The position numbers and the translations under genes are program-made. A stretch of DNA of 64,000 bases from Phallusia mammillata (Eukaryota; Chordata; Ascidiacea; Phlebobranchia; Ascidiidae). Shown here one piece after another: positions 10,920 through 23,000 of the stretch. Every line of letters begins with the position of its first letter. Position 1 is the stretch's first letter. The DNA is taken from positions 62,001-126,000 of the forward strand of contig QLIY01000241.1 in assembly GCA_003260075.1 (NCBI GenBank), read 5' to 3'. The notes below the pieces were generated by a model, which had not been told where the DNA came from, did no database searches, and saw only the letters and a list, made by a program, of their open reading frames with translations.

Positions 10920-12986
10920 TTATTTCCTTTGCATCTTCCTAAAAAAAGACAAGACTTAAAACCCACCGATATCTACTGTCATTCAGTCAACTTACCGGTA
11001 TAATCCGGTTACCATGCTTTGTCCACAACACGTCTGCAATCCAAACCACAGCTTGTTAACGTGTTCTATAGCAAATCTTAACTCTCCGGGTCTGTAATAA
11101 CCAATCCAGTGTCGTCCCCCCCCCCAAGACTTAAAACCCGCCGATATCTACTGTCATTCGGTCAACTTACCGGTATAATCCGGTTATCATGCTTTGTCCA
11201 CAACTGCACGTCTGCAATCCAAACCACAGCTTGTTAACGTGTTCTATAGCAAAACTTAACTCTCCGGGTCTGTAATAACCAATCCAGTGTCGATTTAATA
11301 ACAATTCTTCATTAACCTTGCTGGCTGATAATTATAGCTCATTATCTCGACATTAGCTTGGGTGGTATAGTTCACATTGTAGCTTAGGCTAGCATTTATG
11401 TACGTAGCTTGTTTATCACGTGGTCCAACGTGAAACCACAGTTAAAATACTCAGCAGACAGGTTTGTCCTGATTATTACGGCGCAACAATAAACAAATCC
11501 AACCATAATACTCGCGTCAACGTGGTCTCCTTCATAAATAGACTTGTTTCAAAAAGGCTAGCACCTGCTTCTATGTTGTACCTTTTTTTACAGAAAAGAT
11601 GGTAGTTTTGGAACACTATGTGCGGGTCTGCTCGTCAGTTTAATGGTGAAAATAACGGCCCTAATAGACGTGAAAAGCGACATGCTTGATTTTTCAAACG
11701 TTTCGGCAAATGCTTATGCCATCATCAGTGATATTCGCCTATTTGGGTTGTTATTTTCACAGTTAAACTGCAGTAACATACCAGTTTAGTTTAAATTTAC
11801 ATCCTTTTAAGCTCGCACTAATGGCTCAATAATCGAAGAGTTAGCTGAGATATTACTGTATTCTGAGAAGACGCAAATACCATTTTAAAATGTATAAAGG
11901 TAAAACACGTTTCAAGTCCCTCATGCGCGCTTGTACTCAACTACATAACATAAAACGTGTAACTGATTTAATACTCTACTCCGAATTACCAAAAAGACAG
12001 CATAATAAACGAAACTCTCACAAATCTGGTACTCTTAAAACATACAAGGCGTCTGACTTTACCTAATCTATGCGGCTTATCCGAATTACGGCGCTGCCCT
12101 TCAAATCTCGTTATTTAAAAGGCCAAATGCCGAACAAAGGCAATTTGCCCTGAGGCTGAAGCAGTTTGCCAATACGCCGCCGTGTTATATTAGTTTGCGA
12201 AGCTTGTGCGAATGTTTGTTGACGTTGACAACTATGCTTCTAAGGTCAAGCAATTACTGGCCCCGGAGATTGGGAACATTTGACAAGTTTAATAAGCACT
12301 GGATAGGCCGGAAGCAAGTTGCTGACAGGATGTTGGGGTCGTAATTTTACTTCACAAAAATTGCTGGGTTTTATGTTGTATGGCTTTTGAATGCAAATAA
12401 ACGATGTTTAGGGTCGTAATTTTGCACAAAAATTGCTGGGTTTTATGTTGTAAGGCTTTTAAATGCAAAATAAACATATATACAAGTTGTAAGTCCTATT
12501 GCAGATAAAATGGCCGCTTAATAATTTTACTGATATATTCATAAAAAGTGCAATTTTTGTGTGAAAAAGTTTTTATAATTGTAAAATAAACATTCATCTA
12601 GGAAGTCTTATAGAAGATAGACGCGATGTTATTTCTATAAAACGCTCATAAAAGGCCTGAAATTGTACTAAAACATTCACAAACATAAATGATATTAATG
12701 TTTTTTTTCGTGTAAATTAAATCTACATTTATCCATTTTAAAAGTTGTTTAGTATTTAGAAAAAGGGGTATGTTGGGACAATAGCGATTGTATTGGGCGG
12801 CGCAAGTCAACTACCAAATCGACCTAACCTAAAGTCTAACAATGTTCTAGCATGATGAATTGTATGAGAGAGACAAATACCTTCAACGCCAAAAAACGAA
12901 TCACATTTCGGATTCAAACGAAAAAGTGTTTCGACTGTTTCCCACAAATTCTTCCACATATCACCGAGGTTTCTTCGATGTAGATC
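10920..12986 (-). CDS. Unrecognised gene upstream of the fucosyltransferase (5' end uncertain)
   Basis: Three exons splice in frame: 12986-12881 (DLHRRNLGDMWKNLWETVE...), 11324-11171 (...NEELLLNRHWIGYYRPGEL...) and a short terminal exon 10938-10920 encoding KMQRK and TAA. Donors and acceptors are good (TTTTAG, GATAATTATCAG, TTTTTTTAG; GTATTT, GTAAGT). I do not recognise the family: the segment is rich in Trp, Leu and charged residues and suggests a soluble helical protein. A second, allelic copy of the middle exon lies at 10996-11115 and differs by one codon (TCC versus TCSC). The stop is 3 nt from the ATG of the next gene. Ascidians resolve such operons by spliced-leader trans-splicing, and the acceptor at 10939-10940 could serve that purpose. 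The first exon is not established; an ORF starting at 13344 is a candidate. Confidence 0.5.
10951..11115 (-). pseudogene. Duplicate allelic exon plus flank of the unrecognised gene
   Basis: 10951-11115 and 11126-11293 are near-identical, separated by 10 C at 11116-11125. Differences are scattered SNPs plus a 3-nt indel inside the exon. This is the expected result of two haplotype contigs placed end to end. Confidence 0.7.
11604..11770 (-). repeat. Interspersed repeat with hammerhead-like core (copy 1)
   Basis: Reading the minus strand: CTGATGA (11728-11722), stem GGCA/TGCC, GAAA (11704-11701). The copy shares long stretches with about 41610-41745, 54570-54690 and 62790-62880. No ORF. Confidence 0.55.
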
Positions 12987-13098
12987 CTAAAATGACAAAA
13001 AATACATAAGTTTATCTAACACTTAAACATAGCAATAAATTGCCTTGTTTCAAAATCAATTCACATCTAAGCAAATACTCGACTTTCTTCGGCAAAAC

Positions 13099-13344
13099 TC
13101 AAGAGGTTTTATCCAAAAGTAATTGCCACTTAAGTAAAGTTTTGTGGATTCCGCACACTAAGATGCAAGCCCTGTAAGCCTTTTGGCCCAGAACTACACA
13201 ATATCGATTGAAAAATGCCCTTTTTCGGATAACCAGAGTGATAAACGAGACAAGCTGAATTATTGTGATACATATGCCTGTGCCACTGTTTAAGTGTTTG
13301 TACAGATGTCTTTTGAAGTACAGATCACCAAGTGCTGTCATCAT
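13099..13344 (-). other. Weak ORF, candidate first exon of the unrecognised gene
   Basis: An ORF beginning MMTALGDLYFKRHLYKHLN runs to a stop near 13099. Its start is about 170 bp from the start codon of the divergent CUB-EGF gene, so the interval could act as a shared promoter. No donor of the phase 0 needed to join the exon at 12986 is obvious, so the link is only suggested by position and strand. Confidence 0.2.
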
Positions 13345-13512
13345 TCAACCAGCAATGAGTTATTTAGCCGTGGGATCGCTGCTGGGTATAGGAATATTTG
13401 AAAACAGTGGTAAAGTATAGGAGTGTGATTAATTGTTCCGTTTTGGCTTCAAACTTGATTCGCGGCATGACCATGGTAGAGCCAAAAGTTACAACAAGAT
13501 TTTAAATCAAAA

Positions 13513-16500
13513 ATGGTGATTTTATTGTTATGTGTTTTTGTGAATGTCTTTGCAGGTAAGTCGGTGGTGTCATAAACAGGACATTAAAAACTATAACTGT
13601 AATCGAAAATAGAGAAGTTTATAATTTAAAATATTAATTTTTGAAGTCTGTTTTTAGTTTCTAGTGCTGAAACCACGGTTCAAGGACTTTACAGTGCGAA
13701 GCTAATGGCGTAGCAGTACATTAGTTCCCTTGTGGAAAATATACCTAAATATCAATGTTTTAGTGGGATAATTAAATGCTTAAAATGCAACATTTACACG
13801 TCCATGAAGGTATTAAGCATAAAAAAGTAAAATAAAACCGGTTTAAAAGCCGCAATAGATACAAAGCGCAAATAGCAACAGCATATGCATTCAAGAGTGA
13901 TATAATTTTCTGGCCCATTGTATACGCGTCATGTGTGAAGGGACGCATACAAGTGTTTGTGAATACGACTACTAAATGTCCAGCAAATGGCAATGTCAAA
14001 AGTATTTCACATTTCAGTATCGGTCAGAGGTCAGGCTTGTGGTGGGGAGATCACTAAACTTCAGGGCTACATTATAACACCAAACTATAATCGGAGACCC
14101 TATCCACCTGATGCTACTTGTGTGTGGAACATGAGATTTGGACCCAGTGACCGCATTACTGTGAGTGTCCAATTGTAAATCTTGAACATAGGTTCGACAC
14201 TGGGATCAGCTCTGAAGCGTCTATGCAGTCCAGCAAACACGACTTTATAAATCATGCGTTATATCGAATCAGCCGGTCACTAAGCATGTCCACAGTCATA
14301 GGCTAGAGCAGGGGTCACCAACCTACGGCCCGCGAGGTCATTTCATCCGGCCCATGACCACATTTTTTGGTTTGCCAAATCGTATTGATAACTATGCAAT
14401 CCCCCCCCCCAGCAGGGGTCACCAAACTACGGCCCGCGAGGTCATTTCATCCGGCCCGTGACCACATTTTTTGGTTTGCCAAATCGTATTGATAACTATG
14501 CAACATTCAAAAATTAATCTACTCCTTACGAAACTTTTCCTGTCGCGAAATGTAGAATTGATTTTGCCCTGTTTCAAAGGATTACAACGTCCAGGATTGA
14601 TCCAAAGTCAATTTGTTACGTCACAGACAAGACTACAAGTGTTAATTGTGCGCAAACAATTGCCTTCGTTTTTGCTTGTGACGTAATATACAAGCATTGC
14701 TTTCAAAATAAAACTAACTATACAGTTAATAGTCGCATCACCGGATTTTAAATGGGTGTAGTAAAAATTTAAAATTGCCTCGTGGACTAAGTTTGGAAAG
14801 ACGGCGTTAGAGCATGGGGTAAACTATGCGGCCCGCGCGAATTATCATTAAACTTATCCGGCCCGCGGCGAAAAAAGTTTGGTGACCCCTGGGCTAGAGA
14901 ACTGACATCAGTATAAAATTTATGTTCATCTTAACTGAAAATTGTTCGAACTGGTGATCATCTTTTTCGAAGCTGACATGCGTAGCAAATGGAGCAGGCA
15001 ACGGAACTTGTGATTCGACTTTTGGCTGGCTTGCCACTGAGCCTTTGTAGCTCAGTTGGTAAAGAACGAGTCCTATAAGTGCTCCTGTTGTAGGTTCGAA
15101 TCCCACCGCAGGTTCGATTTTCGTAGTCTACGCCCTGCCATAAGGGAATGCTTAGTGATTGAATACTGTAAATTAAGTCAGTCGTTTCCAAACTGGGGTT
15201 GGCGGGCTGCAAAGAGGACCACGGGAAAGTTTCAGAAGGTCTTTGGGTGCCCAAATTAAACAATGTTCAAGCTTCTAAATGGTTGTAATTCTAGGTGGGG
15301 GACAGACCTACAAAATTACGGGACCGTAACAACAAAAAAGTTAAGTTAGTTTATTTTAACAATATTAACCTATTAGCCAATATTGTAGATTGAAATCCAA
15401 GACATGCAGATTGAAAACGGTGGAAGCTGTTCGAAGGATTATGTCAAATTTGAGTTTTACGGTCAGAAACCAAAGACCCTCTGCGGAGCTCGCCGTCCTC
15501 GACCATTCGCAGGAGGTGGTCCAGGCACTATTACGTTTGTAAGCGACAGTGCAACTCAGTACCGGGGATTGTATTTAACTTATAAAGGTACAGGATTTGT
15601 AATTTTGTGCACCGCCGGGTTTGTTTTTCAAAAACGTCAGGGGGCAACGAAACAAGCTGATGGTAAAATAACATCTATACAGATTTTGAACGAACTAATA
15701 CAGTTCAAAGGAAACCAAAAATTGCTTTTATTTTTTGTGTTTTGAAATGATCATTGCTCGAAGGACAATATTACTTATTACTTATAAAGCTCGAAGTGCC
15801 AAGTGTTTGCATTTGAGGGGTGGCCATGTTTAAAAGATGGATTGTAATAGGCAAAATCTATGTTGTATTAACCCTGATATACTACTTTGGTACCCAACGT
15901 TAGGTTATTATAAGCATAAAAACTGTTATAAATGTATAGATCAGGGGTGGCCAACCGTCCCCCCCCCCTAACTTATAAAGGTACAGGATTTGTAATTTTG
16001 TGCACCGCCGGGTTTGGTTTTCAAAAACGTCAGGGGGCAACGAAACAAGCTGATGGTAAAATACAGCAATACAGATTTTGGACACCCCCCCCCCCCCAAC
16101 GTTAGGTTATTATAAGCATAAAAACTGTTATAAATGTATAGACTATGTATTTTACATATTACGCGAAAGGCATGGAATAAAATCTCACGTTCTTAGGGTA
16201 AAAATATTTAAAACAAAGGCACAATAATTACCATGGTAACAGAAAAGGTACGCAGCACGTAACTGTTGGCAAAACTATTATTTGCTATGTTTGCACGAAA
16301 ACCGCCAAACTGGCTTATAATTGCGCACCAATTGGTGTGTAAAATACTACTTGATCGACCCTGATAAGGCGTTGAAACGTTGGCAAGCAAAAAAATGTTT
16401 GTACCCAAATTTACACTACGCCTACAACAATACGTGATTTACATGCCAATTGGTTCTTTACAAGAAAGCATTATAGTATTTGTAGTTTGTATAAAATCTG

Positions 16501-16957
16501 ATCTACCTTTACTACAGTGCAGAGAGGAAGAATGCCTATGGTAAGTCCATGTGTGTCCAGTCCTTGTCAAAACGACGGCAGTTGTTCCCCAGTGCGATAC
16601 AACTACAGATGCGATTGCACAGATGGGTTTGAAGGACGAAACTGCGAGAACGAAGTTGAATCAAGTTAGTACCGAAAAATCGGACAGTTGAACCTTGTTT
16701 TGTAAGGGTTTCTGGGTATGCTATAGCATTTTATTAAGTGGATATGTGCCATGTTATCATTTGCATTTTTATATTGTTTTAACGGAAACTTGTTTATAAA
16801 CAACAATTTTCGGGAGCTTAAGAACAAGAACATGTCCTGTTAATGGCAAAAATGCATTTGGGCGAACGAAAATAATTTTCAATAGATTTCAAGATACACT
16901 GAATGCCCCCTATAAACAGATTACCTCTATCTTAGCCAACTAAATCGTTTATCCCAT

Positions 16958-17039
<82 letters not shown>

Positions 17040-20000
17040 AGCTTAAGAACAAGAACATGTCCTGTTAATGGCAAAAATGCATTTGGACGAACGAAAATAA
17101 TTTTCAACAGATTTCAAGATACACTGAATGCCCACTTTAAACAGATTACCTCTATCTTAGCCAACTAAATGGTTTATCCCGTACTGTTTTTTTAACTACT
17201 AAACTGAATATATTTTTTGAAAAGCGAAAGTGCCTAAAATTTTGCTGTGGGATTTGCAATACATGTCGTTGTGACAGTAAACAATTACACATATTTCATC
17301 ACATACAGGTGCAGTCGATAATTGCGACCCAAACCCATGTGTAAACGATGGCACATGTACGGACACAGGAGATGGTTTCACATGCGCTTGTTCTCCTGGA
17401 TGGACAGGAGATACTTGTTCGGAAGGTAAAGTGCTCTATAAGTTATCACAATCGAAACGAAGAAATCAAAAAGCATCTTTTAAATCAGTGCTCTTCAACC
17501 TTTTTAGTGACACGGAACCCCCACGGTGTTTTGTCAAACTTTGCGGAACACCTCATAAAATTATTTTGAATGAATGTAACTCAAGTAGGCTACATGAAAC
17601 AACATACATTTTTACGTACTACACCCCAAGCACATAACAAATGTTGACTTCAATTAAATTAAACGATTTACTGAAACGCATTGTCATGTTATTTAGATTG
17701 GTCGTTTGTACATTTATCTCGCAATTCAGACAGAGAGTATCAAGACTTTAATTATTACGTCACAATTGATCAATGGTGTAACCAAGGCTAACTAGGTTGT
17801 GCAAGCGAGCATTGCTGTTCGCAACAAAGATATTATGAATCATTCATGTTTGATTTGCTACACAAAAGCACTGAGAACCCCTATGCGACCCATAAAGTTC
17901 GCGGAACACCTGAAAGGATTGGACGGAACCCCAGGCCCCGGTTGAAGAGCCCTGTTTTAAATGATCCATGTGGGGGGTGGGGATGAAAGTAAAATCCAAG
18001 CGGTACTCATTACCAAAATTAAAAGTATATGTACAAAATGACAATCACCTACAAAATCGAAATTTAGACGAGAAAACTTGATTGGTGCGTTTATCAAGCG
18101 TGTTGGTTTAGTTACTGTATAAAAGTCCCGAAAATTGGAAGTTAGTTACATTAATATAACTCTTTAAACCGGAAGGTGCTAAATATTGGGTAATGACAAA
18201 ATATGTACGCTTTTGTGATGCTGCCTATAGAGACATTTGGGCAACCAGCGAATGAAACTAAAAACTAACCAGAAACATTTTTCATTTTAAGATATTGACG
18301 AGTGTGCTGCAGAGCCTTGTAAAAATGGGGCAACATGCGAAAACGGCGCGAATCAGTTTACTTGCTCGTGTGTTCCGGGATACACGGATCCTACATGTGA
18401 AACAGGTAAGAATAACGTCATTACGTGTGAGAAAATATATTTAAAATTCAGAAAAAAATAGTTACTTATCCTTGTGTTGTAAGACAAACAGCTTTTTCCA
18501 GTTAATAGGATACAGCCCCCCCCCCACTCGTTGCACATAAAGCAAATTGCAAATGCCATTATGTGTCAAAATTCTTTCAGATATTGACGAGTGTCAATCA
18601 AATCCTTGTCTTAACGATGGTGAATGCCAAGATGAAGTGAACCAATTTACATGCAAACCCCCCCCCCTAAATAACACATGGTGTTTGGGATTTATGATTC
18701 CCATGCAATAAAACGGATATATGCTATTAATCGAATTCGTCTTTATAATGACTTAAATGACTTTTTTTAAAGATTATGAAACTTAAGGTTACGTGCTTGT
18801 GCGCACACATCGACTCGTTGCACATAAAGCAAATTGCAAATGCCATTATGTGTCAAAATTTTTTTTTCAGATATTGACGAGTGTCAATCAAATCCTTGTC
18901 TCAACGATGGTGAATGCCAAGATGAAGTGAACCAATTCACATGCAAGTGTAAGGAAGGATGGTCAGGAGATACGTGCAGCAACGGTAAGAGAATAGTCCG
19001 CTTATGGTCAACTTTTTACCAAACAACATTCACTTTGCAGCAAATCTTGTTATGTGACAGTAATTTTCAAGAAAGTCTTTGTTACAGGATTTTCAAGACA
19101 GTACATTTTTATTAAATTTTTGGTGGCGCCTGAGAAGTAACCACTATTTTTGTGGTGAATGTTTGTAATAAGAATTCCAAAAAAAAACTCCAGAAAAATA
19201 TTTAGATTAACTGGGGAATGTTAACAATAATACAGATTGTAAGTTACCTTTGCCTATTCTATTGTTTGTGTTAAATAAGAAAAAGTTAAATCTGCTTGTT
19301 TCATTAACTTAACCCACATAACAAAGGTATGTAAGTCTAACGATGCTGTTTGGGGCAAAGATATCGACGAATGCGAGTCAAGTCCTTGTCAAAACGGAGG
19401 GACTTGTGAAAACAGCGAGAATATGTTTCTGTGCACTTGTGCTGAAGGTTGGGCAGGAGAGACTTGCGAAACCAGTAAGAATGCGCTCGCTTGGCATATT
19501 ATTCACGCTTATTATGCTATGTGATCTGTCTATGAGGCGTTATCAGGCTTAAAGAAAGTGTGTATGACAACATGCATTGTGGAATTATAGGAGGGCCGGT
19601 TTATACAACATTAAGAAAATCATTCCAATTTAAATTAACTTTGTCGTAATTGATTTGATAAACAACCAAAAATGATAGTAGAAGTGGGTTAAGTGCAGTA
19701 TAAACATATGTGTTAAGTGCAGCATAAGTTTACGTTTTTTGGTCCTTAAAGTTATTCCTGTGCTAAGCTTTTGTTCAACTTGTTACTTACACGAACACTG
19801 TACATGGAAATCGAAAAAAATGGTTCAAAACCGTCAGAAAAGGTTTTTTGTGTATGCTGATCTTGCTAATCTCTATCTTGGCTTGGCATGTGAAACTTGG
19901 GTTTCATACAAATTGCTTTCTTTTGTGGTAACTGCGTTCCTATAGATATAAATGAGTGTGAGTCCGGTCCTTGCAAGAACGAAGGGACTTGTGAAGATGG

Positions 20001-23000
20001 AGAGAACTTGTTTACGTGCATCTGTGCGGATGGCTGGAGTGGGGAAACTTGTGAAGAAAGTGAGAACTGCGCTTTGCTTGCCATGGCACATTGCAAAGGA
20101 TGCAATATATGAATTACCGTTATACTGTACAAGAATATTCCATTCGCGCTCGTTCAAGCCCATCATGGGAGATCAATCGTGCAATATGTTGTAAAGCGTT
20201 TGGCAATATTGCTTGCACCCAAGCGCCTGCGTTTGTGAAATTAGCGCTTTGCCTGTTTTTGCAGCTCTGGCTGGAAACCTCAAGCTTTGTAGCTTGCTAG
20301 TGATTTTTCGAAAGGTTTGCAGTAAGTTGTGTCTAAATCTCCGGTGTTGTAGAGTTGGAGATTAATGAATGTGAATCTGAGCCATGTGAGAATGGTGGTA
20401 CATGTGAAGACGGTGAAGAAATGTTCACATGTCTGTGCACAGAGGGTTGGAACGGGGATCGTTGTGAAATCAGTGAGGTTTTGCACTAATCAGCTTTGCT
20501 TCAGCTTAGAGACCGAAAGCTTAATCAAGACCAGACTACGCTGCATCATTTTGACGAATTCTTTGCTGTGGCTTCATGTTATGTCAAGAAACATGGTCTT
20601 AATGTTAAACTCCTTTGACTTTATAGGAATACAAAATTATTAGGACCTCTTTCGGAATTCTATATTCTGCTATAAAACAAGAGCGTAGAATCAATGCTTC
20701 CCTTCCTTCGTGAAATGGCATGGAAATAACGGCTAACTTCAACGCAGACTGCTCAAGCTTCCATCAGACTACAGAAACATTTAGGACTACTTCGGATTTT
20801 TTTCTGCTATAAAACAACAGCGCAGACTAAATGCTTTTCTGTCTTCATGAAATGTCATGAAAACATAGGCTTACTATAATAAACACTGCTCAAACTTTCA
20901 TAACAATACAGAACTACTTCGGACCTCTTGTCCCGCTTTTGGGCAGCGTGGTAGACTCAGCTTCTCTTCGCTAAACGCTTAGTGAATCAAAAAACTAATT
21001 TATTTTGCTGTTTATTCAGTGGAGGTCGCGGAAAAGGTAAACGAATGTGATTCTGATCCTTGTTTGAACGGAGGGACATGTGAGGACGGGGAAGAAATGT
21101 TTACTTGTGTTTGCGCTGAAGGGTGGATCGGAGATACGTGCGAAACTAGTAAGAATCCACTGCCATGCATTGCTAAGCGCTTTTACTGCTGATGCTAACT
21201 AATGTTTAATGTACAAAACGGTTTACAAAACGCTTTAGCAATCCGCTTGTTGTATCAAATTTGCCGAAGCTGGCTTAGATTGAACCGTTTGGCTTAATGC
21301 AAAACTTAGTGAGTAGCGCATTTTTTAGATACCAAATTCAAGAGAATGCAGTTTTAGACATGCTTTGCTACTTATTCAGTAAGGCAGTACGGCTGCACTT
21401 AACAGTTGCTACGCAGGCTTGGATATACAGTTTTAAGGTGGTGTGCTTGTGCGCTTTGCTCTCTGTTTTGTTTGTTTTTCGTACTGCAGCGTGCAAACAA
21501 ATGTCTTGCGATTGTAACTTCAACTTTTGAAAAATAATAGTGCTTCTGCATACTGTCAAGGTTTGTTTTGAGTTTTAATGAATCAAAATGACTTAGAAAT
21601 GCACAAATACGTTATACCGAGGCTAGAAGGTTAGTGTTTTAGTTGGTGGTATTTAGTACAAGCAACTATAAGCCTCCTGCCTTGAACCTAGCAAGTTAAG
21701 ATGGACGGTCCACGCTTTGTGTTCAGACCAAAGAACAACTTACAAAAAGCTTCGCATACATGCTTGGATATGCAGCTGTATCTTTCTGCTATGCTTGGCA
21801 AACTGTAAAAAATAACAAGAAACCAAGAACCTTCCTTTACAGAGGAAGAAATCAACGAATGCGAGTCAGAGCCATGTCAAAACGGGGGTTCTTGTGTAGA
21901 TGGGGATAACATGTTTACTTGCACCTGCGCCGATGGATGGAGCGGAGATACTTGTGAAAACAGTGAGCCCGCTATAAGCTTGTGTCGAGAAGGAAGTACA
22001 AATGCGTTGATCCCTATACTCAAGTGGTAATCGCAAAGCTGGGTCATGGCGTCAATCCACTTGGTTTGACTTTTCCCAAGCGCTGAAGTGCTATGTTTTA
22101 CTGAGTTGACCATTATTTGAAACAAAACCAACGTTGTTTACACAGTAAACGGCTCATAGACGGATAAGCGTAAACTATACTCGTGAAGTTTTACAAGTGC
22201 ACTTCGCTTATGCAAGTGTTATGACACACTTCGAATTCAAGGGTTATACCAAATTCCATTCCATCTTTGCAAGTGTTATGACTATACCAAAATCAATTCC
22301 ATCTTTGTTTTTAGAAGAAAATATTAACGAGTGTGAATCACAGCCTTGTAAAAATGGCGGTACATGTGAAGATGGCGATGAAAGCTTCACGTGCAGTTGC
22401 GTGATTGGTTGGACTGGTGTCACGTGCGAAACGAGTAAGATGCTCATCAATAAGGCGCTTTTTAGCATCCAGCAAGCTAAAATACTTAAAGATCACTACG
22501 TCCATTGCTGAATATACAGTGCATTTACCATCTATCCACCAATCAATTGTGTGCTCCACCAACTTTGTAGCGCTTTATAACGTCCTAGCGTTGCGCAGCT
22601 ATTTCCGGCTTGCTGAATATTTTAGCGCAATTGTGCTGCTAAAACGTCTCACTGGGCAAAATTAACTCAACTAATGCCTCAATAAACAAAACAGCCAAAT
22701 CACACTCAACAACTCGTACAGACTTAGTAAGCTTCCAAACGACGCTTGGCAATAATTCTGCTGCTTCGCTGCCTGTTAGTTAACGCTAGACGCTTGAACA
22801 GTTCAAATCCTTTCGCAATGAAGTTAGCAATTTCCAGGAGTCGATCCGTGTAATTCTGATCCTTGTCGCAACGGCGGGACTTGTGAGAGCAAGGGAGAAG
22901 ATTACAAGTGCAAATGTGCGCGAGGTTGGACTGGGAAGACATGTGAAGTAGAAGAAGGTATAGAAAAACGTTTGGAGCAATCCTTACATTAGTACGTTAA

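Noticed and set aside
15041-15113. Functional tRNA gene
   Set aside because: A and B boxes are good, but the acceptor stem and D-stem do not pair; the downstream sequence matches an interspersed repeat.
16962-17038. 77-base C-run as a G-quadruplex/i-motif or telomere-like tract
   Set aside because: It is a pure homopolymer flanked by duplicated sequence, and many other runs are exactly 10 C; gap filling explains all of them better.
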